A stretch of DNA of 64,000 bases from Alitta virens (taxonomy: Eukaryota; Annelida; Polychaeta; Phyllodocida; Nereididae). The stretch spans positions 37,842,685 through 37,906,684 of the forward strand of contig OW028578.1 in NCBI GenBank assembly GCA_932294295.1, in the 5' to 3' direction. The notes beneath the pieces were generated by a model that was not told the origin of the DNA, did no database searches, and worked only from the letters and a program-made list of their open reading frames with translations. Made by a program: the position numbers and the translations under genes. Positions 1-14,800 of this stretch are shown here, piece after piece (the stretch's first letter is position 1; each line of letters opens with the position of its first letter).

Positions 1-950
1 CGTTCAAAAGTATGCTTTGGCAGACACAAGTTCAAGGACATATGCAAGGTAACTGCCAAGTGTTGGTCTTGCAGTCATCTATACAAGAGGGTTGATGGTC
101 GTAGCTGCGAGTCAAGAAAGTTTCTCATTTGTGATCAGCTGGTTGGCGGATTTGCAGATTTCGAGGCAAATCCTCATAACTCCGGGCACATTGCTAATTT
201 AGTAATACCCCCCTGGATTTGCGAACACTGCAACAGCGCATCCTTCCATCAGCAACCAAAGTGCTGTCGATGCGGTTCAGCATGTGACTTGTGTCAGGGG
301 CTGATTGACAAACGACCCGTGGTCATGAAGAGAGGGAGACATGCATGAAATCCCCTAGTTGTGGTTTGAGGTCTTTGACAATTTTTGGTAATGAGTGCGC
401 AAACAATTTCATACCTCTTTCGCAGATTACACACTTATTTTCCACAAGTGCCAGGGCTATGACTTTTACTTCTTAATGTCATACATCTGTACTCATGGGT
501 ACGAACCTCAGGTTATTTATAGAGGTAGCAAGATCGTTGGGGCCCGCATTAAGGGCAGACTCAACATGAGACTTGTTGACTCTTTAAATTTCCTGGCAAT
601 GCCTCTTGCAGCCATGCCCAAGGTTTTCTCACTAACTGACATTAGGCAAGGAACTTTCTCTTACCTGATTAATAAGAAGAAAAATTACGACTACATTGGC
701 CTACCCCTCCAGCCAAATATTACGAAGCTGATGTTTCCATTTTGGAAGAAGCATGTATGGCTTTCAGACAACATTTCATTGACATGACGGCCAAATCCAT
801 CGTAGTTGATGTAGGAGAAGGTGTTGAACAAGTTAAAAGACAATTGCTGTTGACCCTTTACAATACAACACCATGGCTGCAGTATGTATGACAATCTATA
901 GGTACCTCCTTCAACCTGAAACTCACCCAGTTACTCTTCAACATCCAGGA
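1..950 (+). pseudogene. Decayed Polinton-type DNA polymerase B fragment
   Basis: Plus-strand translation in shifting frames matches the polymerase encoded at 39613-43941. The exonuclease I segment (FADFEANP, ~154-177) is followed by a Cys-rich stretch (~215-300). The exonuclease II region then reads YTLIFHKCQGYDFYF (~425-475), followed by VIYRGSKIV and LVDSLNFLAMPLAAMPKVF (~515-630). A further block, VVDVGEG then DPLQYNTMAAVCM in another frame, lies at ~800-900. An in-frame stop near 346 and several frameshifts show it is dead. It covers only the zinc/exonuclease part and runs off the left edge. It is divergent from the intact copy, so it represents an older or different Polinton lineage. Confidence 0.85.
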
Positions 951-2870
951 CCTTGTAACCCTGTCCTGTGGACAGGGGACTTGTAGCTATTTTTGACTAT
1001 ATAACTGAATAGTCATGCTTAAAAAAACAAGCAACACCTGCGCCTAATTTGACATTACAGATGCCACCCACGTTTTGTGAGCAACAGATTGGACTAAATG
1101 TATCGAAAGACATTGGACCAATTATAATATATCTAAAGCAACAAATAACAGAAAGAAGAGCACAACTCCAACAAATGGCTAATAGAGTGTGCTATTATCA
1201 TCACTACTCTTGCAATGTTTTTATAAATATAAGGTAGACTACTTAGTCTGGACTAGTGCTACTCGCTCGTTAGGCAACTAATCAGAGTCCAGGATCGTTT
1301 ATCCAGGTGACAAGGCTTGGCAGGAGTGTAATTTCTCAAGAAACCAATATGGCAGCTTGTAATGCCTGTCAGCTATATTGAATTAATATATAAAGGAATT
1401 GAGACACTTCATGTACTTTGTGATATACTTCTGGCAGTAATTTGTTGATTTTACTAATTATCTGATTAGAATTAAATTACTCTTAAGTGGCTACTCTCAA
1501 TACAGTAATTCCTTTTGCTAATCCCTAGAGTAAGTCACAACACATGAAAAACATTGAATTTTGTAAGTTTAATACCAAAGAATTCACATCAAGTCAACAT
1601 TAATCAGTCAAGGTCATCATTAACCTTTGTATACACAGCAGTACTAAAGGATACATTTTCACACACCTATTTGTGAGACATCCCTGGTTCTGCAGCTGAT
1701 TGACCAATGTGTCACCTATTCTCAAATCCCTCAATTTGACTATATTCTCCTGATTCCCTCTGATTCCTGATTCCCTTTCTGGTCCTATAGCTCAGGTCCC
1801 TCTATGCCCTGCTGCTATTAACCACTAACTGAGAACCCAATTTTCTTAACTTTTTCTCGTATCCTAAGCCAAGCCCAGTGTTTGCTAAAGGAATCACGGC
1901 TGCAGGTGCTCCCCCTAGTGCAGAGGCTGTAGGCTGGCTATATTTATTTTTATATGCTGCAGCCAAGGATGTCTCTCTCGTGGTATCACACAACTTAATA
2001 CAATGATAACACTAGTCTCATTTATCTGTTACTAGAATATATGACATAATAGCTAATTGAAATTTATAATAGATATACATAGTATCACATACAATTGTGT
2101 ATAAGTGGGGTTTTAAATACATAATAATAATCATTCATACTAGTACGTGCATTAATACATATAAATTAGGTATTTTGTGACCAATCAATACAGGAACATT
2201 TAAGCTAGCGAAGTGTTGTTATAAATACAATTATGTAGTGTAAGCAAACAACATTGGTACATCTCGTGGTGAAAAATAAGACAATATCATTAATCACTGT
2301 CATGTTTGACACACACTAAATATTATAAGGAGGGATCGTAGGACTGCTCCTCCTTAGCATCCTACGATATTAGATTTTAACTGATTTGTAATCATTACTA
2401 ATCAATGTTGAATGTAAAAAAAAAAAATATTTTATTTGAAATTGTGAAGTGTAATTTTGAAATACAGTTGGGTTCCCTTTATAACAAAGAGTGAGAAAGT
2501 GATCGTTTAAACCGGGTTTCTTTGGATAGAAAAGAGTCTGTAACTGGACCATACTTTTGCTATAATTATTTCATTATAATAAATAGGTGTGACTTATCAC
2601 TTTGCATGAGCAAATTTCGCACACCAGGTACAAGGTACACTTTGTACGGTCCTATTTGTTTTCAATTATTTTTTAATTTTTAATAACTATGCTTAGACAA
2701 TCAAGAACAGTCTAACTGGGAAACCTTCTAATGATCTTATCAAGCACATTAGTATAACAGCACATACAAAGGCAGCTAGACAAAAAATATAAATTAGATA
2801 ATAATTAATTTAATAAGTATACAGAAACTTTTCTCCACCAATGGATAGAAATTTTCTCATTGTGGACACA
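951..2870. other. No gene recognised
   Basis: AT-rich sequence with only short chance open frames. A small hairpin (ATCGTAGGA ... TCCTACGAT) sits near 2336-2368. Part of it must be the 3' untranslated region of the methyltransferase gene that ends at 2871 on the minus strand, but I see no convincing polyadenylation signal. Confidence 0.5.
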
Positions 2871-5800
2871 TTATTCACGATACCATACCACATCGGTAGG
2901 CCATCTTTGCCACTCGGCAGTGTTCAAAGCTTTACCACCTTGTGTTCTGAATTGGCGAGGTTTGAACCCTTTGCTCTGAAACATTCTGATCATGTTTTCC
3001 ACCAATTCCTGACCTTCTTTCAAATGCTTCAGCTGTTCCCACTCCATCAAAATAAAACGGACATCCAATGTGTTCATTAACTTTTGTCCACTGTTGAATG
3101 CTCTGTGTTCACAGCCCTGTTAAGGTACAAAATTGTACTATTTTTATTTTTGCATAAATTCAATCCATTGCGCAACTTAAGAAGAGGCCTTCGGATTAAT
3201 TTATGAACAGCTGGGATGTCCAATGATCCAGGGACTGGAGATCAATTTCCTACTAGGGTATACTTCATCAGATTAATTTTCAAGCCAAAGTTTTGAAACA
3301 AAGCTTAATACATTTCATTAGCAGTATGGTATTGTATTTCTTTGTATTGCATTACTGACTTCATATTACATAATCTCTTTTTTGAAAATGACCATTTGTA
3401 CAATTCAATTAACTGATAAATTGCCATTAAATTCATTCCAATGACTGTACTTGCCTCACAGTCGATTTTGATCACAGCCTTTTTAAAAGTGATCACTTCC
3501 AGGAGGTCATCCATGAAAATTGTGTCGATAATATCTTTTGTACAGTTTTCTTGACATGTTTTGCCTTTGCCAATTTCCACAGGAGAAGCTCCCACGTTGT
3601 TGGGGTTACGGTGGGACTGCCCCCCTGTGTGGTTAATGATAAATGTCACATTTTGAAAGATTACCTATGACAGAGTGGAACCTAATCAGATTTGGCACAA
3701 CATGGGGCTGCTCGCTCTAACTGACTAGACTAGAACCTAAGAAAACTGTGTTGCCAGGAGGCAAGGCATAAGCTAGACCAAGCTCGAAGAGGTTGGTGTA
3801 GGCCTAAACTAAACGGGTCCAAAGTGGTGTGAGCACGTGCGGAGCAGGTGCAAAGACCAGTTGTCATCAGGATCGGAGGTGCATGCACATGAACTGAAGC
3901 GGGTGCATAGACCGACTAAGATACAAAATTAAAAAAAAAGGCTAATACAAAAAGGCTAATATAAACATATAGTAAAAATATACAGTGTTGGGGGACGAAT
4001 TCCCAGGAAATACCCAAGCGAGCATATTAAATAGAGCGAGAGTCCCCAACAGTTAAGAAAAGTTTAAACGGATTTGAGCTGAGCGGATGGAAGATTTTTG
4101 AGTGCGTATGTACCTTGTATAGCAATTTGACCTCCACCAACCTAAGACTTGGAGGAGGTGGTCGGGGACACCGCCGGATGCACCAGAAGAGCAAGCACCA
4201 ATACGGAAGGAGTGCCCATTGTAGTTGGTATCTGAATGACCTATTCGTGCCAAGGCCTGTTTGAGGAAACTCAGGAATGTTGTTCTGGTTAAAGGGGAGT
4301 TTGAGAAGGCAGAGTTAACAAATAGTGGTGCAGAAGGCTGGGCACCTAAGTTGGCACGCATAGTGAGGTAGTTCTTCATCAAATTCACAGGGCACAGAGG
4401 CCTGGTATCAAACATGTAGAAACACATGAGCCAAAAGGATCTGTTTTAGAGTTACCGAGCAACAGGGTGTAAGAACTTAAATCAGGTGAAATAGACACAA
4501 AGTTCCTTAACAGTTGTCGACAGAGCAATGAGATGTGTCACAAAAGGCCTGCCAGGGCGCACTACTTTGCTTGCAAAGTTCATGTGGCCAAGCATGGACA
4601 GGAGTTCTCGCTTAGTACAGGTTCTCTTGCCTGCTTGGTCAGTTAAGGCTTGCTGCAGACGCTCAATTTTTGCTGGTGGCAGTCTCGCTTGCATTTCTTC
4701 TGTGTCTAGAGTAATGCCCAGGTAATCCAAACAGGTAGAAGGGCCTTCGGTCTTGTGAGGTGCCAGGGGCACAGCCATTTTATAAAAAATGTCCAGGAAA
4801 ATGTCTTTGATGCAAGCTGCATCCGCTGAAGGTTTAGCAATGGCTAAAAGGTCGTTTAGCAAATGGAGCAAATATGGCACATGGTACTTGTTTGTTGCAA
4901 TCCAACAGATAGCTTGAGACAGGTGGTCGAAATTTTGGGGCTGGAGCGACTTCCAAACACCAATCTGGCGAAGAAGTAGTATTGCCCTTCCCAAGCTACA
5001 CCATGGTAGAGCCACAGGTCGGGGGAGATCAGCTTAAAGGCGTCCAAAATGTCTGTTTTGATGAGTAGAGACCCTCTGCTGGTGGTTTTTATTAAGCATA
5101 TAGCGTCATCGATTCGCACATATTGTAGTGAGAACTCCTCTTTAACTATTAAGAGTTGTCGTGGGGTGCCGACATGTCTACAATCAGCCGCTTCTTTTTG
5201 GAATATTTGTGCTCGGCAACACCCAAAGGATTGATTTTAAAACACTTGATAGGATTTTCCTCGAACGGGCCTAAAAAGAAGCCTTTCTGTACTTCCAAGG
5301 CAAGCAGATTAGACGCAGTGTCACAGGGTCTTTTTGGGCTGACTGTAGGTTTTTGCAAGTATAAGAGCACTTCGGCAGAGTTGTAAAACCAGTGTGAAAT
5401 CCTTGACACAGGCCACTGAGCAAATAATCCACAAAGGAACTGTCAGGATGATTAGACAGTTCACTGGCAAGAGAGTCAATGTTGATGGGAGTGGATGCCC
5501 TGAGTGTTATTTTGGCCGCATAGGAGGCCCAGTCTTCTCTAAAGGGCACTTGGGTCGAGAGTGATCTCCTTTGCATGAGAAACAGACATGGGGACGCGTA
5601 CACATGGTAGAGTGACAGCCATGATCCACGTTGAAATTGTTGCAGACTTCCTTTCCAAGATGGAACAGTCTGGGTCGTCCGTGGGTGTCAACAGTGGTCT
5701 GGCGTTCTGGTCTTGATCTCGGCACAGTTGTATTGCTTTGGTTGTCTAGGTTTTGGGGGCAGAATGGGGTGTTGTGCGAGGTGTTTCCACAGACACTGCA

Positions 5801-8800
5801 AGCATTTACAGGCTTCCCCGAAAACGTGTTATTGTACAAGATCTCGTCCCTTACCGACCAGTCGATGCAGATGTTGTGGAAACGCAGGAGTGCCGCTGCC
5901 CGCTGCGAGAATTGGCTGTGGTAATCATAAAACTCTTGCCCAGGGTGCTGTGCTGCCATACTAACAATGGTACGTTCGTAGATATCCAACTTGGGACGTC
6001 TGTGCGGATATGCGGAAGATATAACTGCCTTGTACATTGAGAAAGCCTCTACGAACTGAGCGATGGTGAGGGCTCTGTTTGGGGCACGCAAGTCTTTAGA
6101 ATCAGCAGTTGCACGTTCTGAGTTGTCGCCAGAATGGCGAAAGTTTGGGACCAGAAGAGCTGCCAAATTAACGTCCCTACCTTGAATGATGGACTGACAT
6201 AGTGCGGGTGACACTGTGACCACATCCGGGATGGATTGCGACAAATAACCAAAACATGAGCGTACCGCACTGGGACAAGGTCCTGGCAACTGGTTGGGGC
6301 TTCCAGCGGCTGCACTAGGGCCGTCAATATTGAAGTTCCTGTATGCTGATGCCAGGTTGAAGTCCAGCTGTGTCACCGTGGGCAGAAATGACAGCTCTTT
6401 CTGCCACAACGGAGCGGTTGCGCCAACATTAAACTGCGGTTGAGGCGGAACGACGGGCGTAGCGAACGCTGGCTGGTGTTGGCTGAGTCGCTGTTCCATA
6501 GCTGAAACTTTGTCTTGCAGGGATGCCAGCGAATCCAACATGTTGGAGAGTACATTTTCGAGCTGGTCGTCGACATTTAGGACGCCTCTAGATGGGGTTT
6601 CCCGTGGCTGCACAGGATGACGCGCACTGGGCGAGGTTTCACGAGCATCTCCAGCGAGGTTTGTTGTGTCTTCCTCAACCTTTAACAAGCGAATTAAGGC
6701 CGATCTGCGTGCCGTACGAGGAGCAGCAATTCGTCTGCGCTGACATTCATCTCTCAAATGCTGTAGAGTCCAATTTTCCAGTAGCTCCACATCGTAGGAC
6801 GGTGCTGAGCGTCTCGGGCCATTTTGCTTGGGCGCCGTCTTCTCAAGCATGCGATCATGTGCTTGTACGAAAAGTTCAAAACAAACAGTTTCGCGTGGCA
6901 GCGGATGACATAAATACTTTCAAAGAAATCCAGAGAGGTTCACAAGGCAATACTGAGGCACTGGTATCCGAGTAACGGGAAATAAAGAGTAGAAGTCAAT
7001 TTCAAAAACCGGTCATGAAAGATCCGACATTCTCCATAAAAAAAAAAAAATTCTGCTGATCGGAAATGGTCACGTGACACTATTTAGTGGACGGAGGATC
7101 AGTATTGAGTAATTGTGCATAAACCACTATTTAATTCTTAAAAAAAAATAGATAGATAGATATGGATAGTTATGGAAAGTGCAGCCCTCTAAGGCAAGTT
7201 CTTGCCACTATTTTAACAATGTGGCGCAAATTTTAGGCTTATATCTTATAGTAAGATAGTTTAAAAGTGAGTAAGACAGAGGTCCACTGCAGTGGAACAT
7301 TTTATAATTGTATAACTTGGCAACAACCTGGTCTCTCAGTTAATCATCACCCTTCAACTAAACCCCTCTTTTAAAATTTCATACACCCAGTCAAACATTT
7401 TAAAATTGTTCTGGTAGCAAAACTACATTGTAATAAGAATCAATTGAATCATCAAAACTTTTAGAGGGGTGGGGGGCAATACTGATCTGGTTTATCTCAA
7501 AATATCTTTAATTTCCTAATTTTGTATGTGGCAGAGAGTTAAGATTTTTTTCCAAACGGGTTATCTAGCTGGAACCATCTGGCGGTTTCAGCCAGAATGA
7601 TTCAATACTTACATGTGCGAACATTGGCAATGGCATTGTGGACAAGGGCTATTCTGTCAGTGGTATTACCTAGTTGTGCTGCCTGAAAAAGAGATATTTT
7701 TCTACAAGTATTTTGACAAGAAAAGTGTTGCAGCTAACGTTGATACTTCATAGCAATACTCAAAAAGTCATAAACAATTAGAGTGCCTAGCATATTAGTG
7801 GGTACACAATGAATTGGGCACGGACTGAAAATACCTAAATAAAGTGTTCATGTGACGTAGATCATTGCTTTGTTTTGTGAAACAACTGTCCAAAAGCCAT
7901 TCAATTTGCTCAACCATTCATGAGTTTTGACCAACAGAGAGTTTATCCCAAAATTTTAATTACTGTGTTTTATATACATTCAGGGTTGTCTGGAGGTATT
8001 CAATGGTCTTTCACAGCTTAAATCAACAGACAATAACAATCAATGTGACGTGGCAGAGGCGCTTTGAAAGAATAAAAATAATTGCTTTGTTTGCCAATTT
8101 TACCGCTTTAAAACCCTAAAAAACATGCCTGGTTGGCCACACGAAGTGCAGAAAGTGGCCTGATTTTACGGCATAGAAATTTAAAAATACATTCCGCACT
8201 CTCACTGATGAATATACCTTTTGGTATCGTATTATGTTGTCCTTAATTGGCTCAACTGCCACTACTTTGTGACCAGCTTTTGCAGCGAGCAATGAAAAGA
8301 CGCCAATATTAGCTCCTATGTCAATGAGGCCAGTCTTGGAGTCCTTCTTCAAGGCATCCATCACTTCTAAAACCAGGAAGTGGTCCCAAATGCCCCTCTT
8401 AGACAAACTGTCTGATATTGGATAATCCTGAAATGAGAAACCAATGTAATTAAACATGGAAGTCTTTTTCCTTGCCAATGCACTTTTTCCCCCTGCCATG
8501 ATATTTAAGAATCTCTGTGGAATTACACCTGAAAGCAAGACACTTGAATTTTACTGCACTTTGTTGCATTTGGCTGTAATTTCAATGCTATAAAAGTGCT
8601 TCAACGCGCTGCCTCTTATTAATTAGAAGTAGCACTGACATTTTAAAATAAATAGTATAAAGTTAGCAAAATTGCTGGTAGGCCTATGCAGACTTCAATA
8701 CTGTCAACTGTCTTGACTAATGCAGGCAAACTGTACATACCTTAGCAATATCATGAATGCATATGGGTGTAGGAGGGTCAGTCTTCATGGTGAGGCATTT

Positions 8801-11800
8801 GAAATCCTCTGTGATATTCGCAGTTAAGTCAATTATATTACAATATCCAGGAGTAGGTTTTGACTGAGGTTTACTCTTGACGTCTTTCTTGGTAAATGTT
8901 TTCTGGAAATTAAAATGTAATCTTCATCCATGTACATGTAAATAGTAGGCTTCCTCTAAATTAATTCCAGCCCTAGCCACTGTAAAGCAGTCCAATTTTT
9001 TTTAGCCACAACCGAAACAGTTTAGCCACCATTATTTGAAGCAGCTTTCATAAGTTTCTAATTCCCAGTTTCTCTTGTGTACACTTGAGAGGCATTTTCG
9101 CCACTAAACATTTAATTTAGCCACAGTTACATTATTTCGCCAAGAGGACCTAGGCGAACGTTTAACGGAAGCTAGAAATGAGTCTCACAAGACCTAAAGA
9201 GCAATAGGAAAGGTCCTCAAGAGATCTAGGTCAATAGGGCCTTGACCTCTAGGGACCTCGAATGACCTCTACTTTACATTTTATTACTAACATGTAGTCA
9301 TACTGACAGCTGGGTGGTCTAGTGGTAAGGCACTCGCCTGCTCCTCTGAAGGACCCGGGTTCAATCCCAGGCCAGGGCAACCTTTCATGAGCACCATCAG
9401 CTGGATGTCATTCGGATGAAACGTTAAATTGCAGTCCCTTGTACTCAGTGTTTATGCTGAGGCAAGTAAAATATCCCAACTATAGGGTAAAGGTGTAACA
9501 TGGGTGGACTCCTTCTCTCTCTCACCTCATCAATCAAATGTCGATAGCGGCATGAACTTGCCTTAGAGGGCTGCACTTTCGAATTCGGGTGAATTCGGCG
9601 CAAATGCGAAAAATAATGGATTCGGCCAAGTGAACTCGGCGAAGGGTAAATTCGGGGACCGTAATATCCGTATCCTAATTGCTATTAGCAATTAGGGATT
9701 TACTACATGCTGTCTGTAATCATTACATCAAACACTTGTAATCAGCCTGGATAAAGTCCTAATTGCTATTGCAGAGTTGTTTCATCTGATTCACTACATG
9801 CTATCTGTAATCAAATAATTCTAATACAGATTATCTTTTATTATTTTCTTTGCTCATCTTGTCAGATTTTTACATTATTTACTATGTATTAATAAAACAT
9901 TCTAATACATTTATGTACAGATTATCTTTTATTGTTTTCTTTGCTCATCTTGTCAGATTTTTACATTATTTACTATGTATTAATAAAACATTCTAATACA
10001 TTTATGTACAGATTATCTTTTATTGTTTTCCTTTATTTTTTTCTTTATTTAATATATAGTAGAACTTGGAAATGATTTATCTCGTTTCACATTATTGATA
10101 AAAAACAAGACACACTTAGCAATTAGTGATTTACTACATGCTATCTACAGTATTCAGTAACACATCAAAAAATAATAATTTCCCATCATAAACTGGTAGA
10201 GCTTGCAGCGCTGAACAAAACAAGGTATGTAACAGTTGCCTGCCACATTTAGATGCTAAGTTATTCCACATTAAAGTACGCACCAAATTCACCAGATTTA
10301 CGCACCGAGTTCACCAATAGCAATCGCCTATACTATACCCGTCGATTCTAACTGCTAGTGTACACGCTGACGTCGTGTCGTGCGTAACTGCTAGTGTGCA
10401 CGATAGGTATCATAGTATTAAAAAAATAATAAAAAATAAAATAATGATAAAATAATATTAATAATATACATATATTCTTTATTGACAACGCAAAATCAGT
10501 GCAGACACATGTGTCATAAAAAAGAAAAAAAGAAAGCAAAGGAAGAGAAGAAAATAATAATATATATATACATATAGATAAAGAAAATATAATAAAATAA
10601 AGGCATGAAATTTTTCTAAAACGCTATAATAAAAACATAAATAACTATATACAGCACTAGGTAATGAACTGATAATTAATATATGTATCTTGGAGCACCT
10701 AGTACAATTAACACAACTGGTAATACTGATATATAATGAGCACCTATCATGAATTAAGGGTTGAAAAAAAATAAAAATAAGGCAAGATGCATACAATTCA
10801 GTGTGCACATAAGTAAATATAATGAACAAGATATGTATAAAAAATTAAACACACACACACATATATATACAAATGACAATCCAAACACTTTGAAACAGCT
10901 TTTTCAATGTGCTGATATAGGTCCAGGAGGTAATGGACAATTTACCTAACTAGCCAATTTCTAGTACTATGATAATTGACAACCTAATACTTATGTTTTA
11001 CGGTCCAATTTTAATGCAATTTTTAAGAATTTTCCAGGGGCAAAGTTTTAGTTAGTATCTTTACTTGTTAATATTTGAAGGAATTGTTCAGATGGGTTAA
11101 GAACAAAGAAGTTATCAATACATTTACAAACTATATCAAATAGGTTATTGCGAATGGCATTAAATTGTTCACAGATCATTAGGCAATGAAATTCATCTTC
11201 AACTTGATTAAGATTGCATTTTTCACAAATTCTTTCCTTAGCGGGTACAAATGGGCGTTTGTGCCTACCTAATTCAATATTTAAATTGATTTAGGAAAGT
11301 CATGATACAAATAGGGTTCTATTTTGAATATCTTTCTTGAATATTCTATAAGTTCTTAGTTTGGGGTTATGTACGCTATCATTGATCTCATGCAACTTCT
11401 TGGCATGGGCCTGTTCATACACGGACACAATTGTTTTATTTAATATAACTCTGAATCTCATAAAAACTTTGCAAAAGTGAGGGACATGTGTTAGACCTGA
11501 GTCTATTTAGAAATTTTAATGCTGAGACCTGTTGTCTGACAGACAGCGGAAACCTCCCAGTGTCTGCTAAAATAGCTATTGTTGAAGTTTGACACCTGAC
11601 ACCCAGTATGTTCTTGAGAAATTTCATTGGTACTTTTTCGAGGGTGTCAATTTGTTTTTCTGGGAACCATATTTCACTATTATATTCAAGTATTGGCAGT
11701 ATATGGGTGTCGAGCATTTTCATACTTAATTTAGGGGCCAGATAGCCCGCAGTGGATTTTGTATTCTCCTTAAGTGCATACATTGCTTTCTGTGCTTGAA

Positions 11801-14800
11801 TTGCTAGGTGTTCATACATTGCTTTGTGTACATTTTTTTAATTACACAGAACATGTCCTAAATATTAATATGAGTTAACTACTTCTAAATCTTTATTTCC
11901 AGCACTAAAGTTGTAGTTTTTACAAGCAATATTTTGCTCATTTTTATGGATGATCATCAAATGCCACTTCCTACAATGGGCTTCTAGATTGTCTAGGAGT
12001 GTTTGCATACCATCTTGACTTTCTGATATCAGCACAAGATCATCAGCATAGAGCAAATGGGTGTAAGTAGTACTACTAATTTTCACTCCACATGTCTGAT
12101 CTAGATATTCACACATATAATATATTCTAACCTGAAAGGTACGGAAGCCATTTTAGGACATGTAGAAACGATATAGTAAATTGTATATAAGAAGTAGTAT
12201 ATTGTATATACGAAATTTATACTGAACTGTATATATACAAACTAAATTGTATATATACGAAATACTTAGTTGTATGAATGAATTAGTAAATTGAAAACAA
12301 AATAGTAAATAAAAAAAATTAAATCTAAATTGTAAAAACGATATAGTAATAGAAAGTAATCAGGTCAAGTATTTTGTATACTATTTATTATTTCGTATGT
12401 ACAATTTAGTATTTCGTCTATACGATTTGGTATTTCATATATTCAATTTGTTATTTCGAATATTCAATTTAGTATTTCGTATATACAATTTAATTAATTG
12501 TTTTCTCATGTCCTAAAATGGCAAGCGCCCGTGTTTGGTGTTAATTTCACTAATAAACAACTTTTTTTTTCTTCCCCACCACATAATATGTAGGCCTAGG
12601 CATTCAAGTGGATTACAACACATTTAAACTTTAATTTGTGTTAATGTTATAAAAAGCATATAACCCTGTCAAAAATTGTGTAACATTCAACGGTATGTAT
12701 CTTATTTGTATTGTACCATGTGAAGTTAGCATTGGGCTTTGGTTTGGCTCCTCAGTGCCCACAGGCCACTTTAGATATGCATGACCATATATCAATAGTT
12801 TTCATAATCATCACCACTACACTGATGTTCTATCAGCAGAGGCCAGCGAATAACTTATTGAAGTCACCAGGAATAATTACCCAACCACTACTTCATACAT
12901 ATACCATTAGTCACAGCCAATCAAGCCAATAAAAGCACGACTATTAGCACCTGGTGTTAAATTACCTAATAGTCATGCTTTTATTTCACATGCTAACTTC
13001 ACATGGTACATACAAATAAGATACATACCATTGAATGTTACACAATTTTTGACAAGACATGGCTAATATTTAATCTTCAAAGGGTTCAAGGGACTGCATC
13101 TATTAACCAAACAGGACTTTAGTATTTAAAATATACACATAAAACAGGGTAAGCATATACAGTTGAAAAATGTAATATGGACATCGATTAGTGTAGACTC
13201 GATCTTTACCACATAAATAGTAATTAAATAAGAAAATTAAAACCACTGTGAAGTACCATAAAAAAAGATAAAATAATACCCACAAAAAGAAAAAAACGAG
13301 TCTCACATGCAGAACCAAATTCATCATAATTGAATTTTTATATCTTTATATCACTTGTAAACTTGATTAATTTTCGATCAAACAAAAATTCACATTCTAC
13401 AGATTCTGTATATCAACTTGTCATTGTCATAAGAAGCCCATTAAAACTATAGTGTACCAGTAGAATTGTAAAATGGTTTGTATTTCTATGAACTTTCCAT
13501 ACTGGATATTTCTGCCACTAGAGGAGCATGGACTTGTCAGGCCTACTAGCACGCCATCTGGTATGAAAATCTTTGTCGTGCACATAACCACTGTCGTGCA
13601 TATATAACCAATGAACGTGCACGACTCGTCGTGTATATAGCCATTCCGGAATTCAGCGGCGCCGAAGTTGATACCCAACACTGTCCAGTAGCAATTGACT
13701 ATAGTCCAATTTGGTCAAGCATTAAAACACAAAAAAAAAACATATGTACAAAGAATCTCTTGTAGTGTGGAAAAGAAATGCATGGGACCCTTTTATCAAA
13801 TTTTTCAAAATATATCAGGCTGATGCACCTGAATCAAGCTATTCTGAATTGCTTCAAATATTCTTCAAATTCAAATAACATCCAATTACCCAGGAGGAGT
13901 ACAGCAACATTCCACACTGATTCAGGTGAATCAGATAACTTAGATCATATCAATGCAAACCTGCTCAAACCTGGTCAACCTGTAATCTTATGAAACATCA
14001 ATCTCTGGTATGATTCACCTAAATCACATGCTACAAATATTATACACATCCAAAATGTCACAGAACCAGCCCAGGAGTGGAGCAAAATTTCAGACTGATT
14101 TAGATGAATCAAACAGACAATGTAGTACATTGTTGTATGAAGAGCAAATCTGATCAGTCTTGTGAAACTTATCAATCTCTGGCTTGATTTACCTGAATCG
14201 TACACAACAAACATTCTCATATCCAAATCACACAGAACTTGCATTGAAGTGGAGCAAAATTCTGGACTGATTTAGGTGAATCATAGACAGTAGATCATAC
14301 AAAAATGAAAAATGCTCAATCTCTATGTAATTATGTGAGACATCAATATCTGGCACATACAAAATTACCAAAGAACACAACAAAATTCTGGACTGGTTTA
14401 GGCGAATCAGAGACAGTAGATCATACAAAAAGGAAACCCGCTGAATCTGCAAATATAACACGTTTAAATGATCTGTATGTAATCATGTGAAATATATCAA
14501 AATCTGGCTCAGAGAAAACTGGCATAAAGAAAACTACCCAAGAGCACAGCAAAATTCTTGACTGATTTAGGTGAATCAGATTATGTACATCATACCAAAA
14601 GCAAAACTGCTTTACCTGTAATTTCTGAGAAACTTAAGCAATATCTAGCTTGATTCACCTGAATCACATGCTCCAAATTCTTTACATCAAAAATCACACA
14701 GAACATGTAAAGGATTGGAGCAAAATTCTAGACTGATTTAGGTGAATCACAGACAGTAGATCATACAAAGAAGCAAACCTGCTCAGTCTGTATGGAATTG

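Noticed and set aside
5631..6040. Plus-strand frames opposite the retroelement gag
   Set aside because: Shadows of the 447-aa minus-strand frame; Cys-rich appearance comes from antisense of the zinc knuckles.
8428..8538. Upstream extension of the methyltransferase exon (frame starting at 8538)
   Set aside because: The acceptor TTCTCATTTCAG at 8428 gives exact phase and protein continuity with the upstream exon; the extension is intron sequence.
9308..9380. Functional tRNA gene
   Set aside because: A and B boxes are present but no cloverleaf; continuous with a SINE body.
10348..10829. Hydrophobic minus-strand frames
   Set aside because: AT-rich low-complexity sequence with F/Y/I-rich translation and no recognisable domain.
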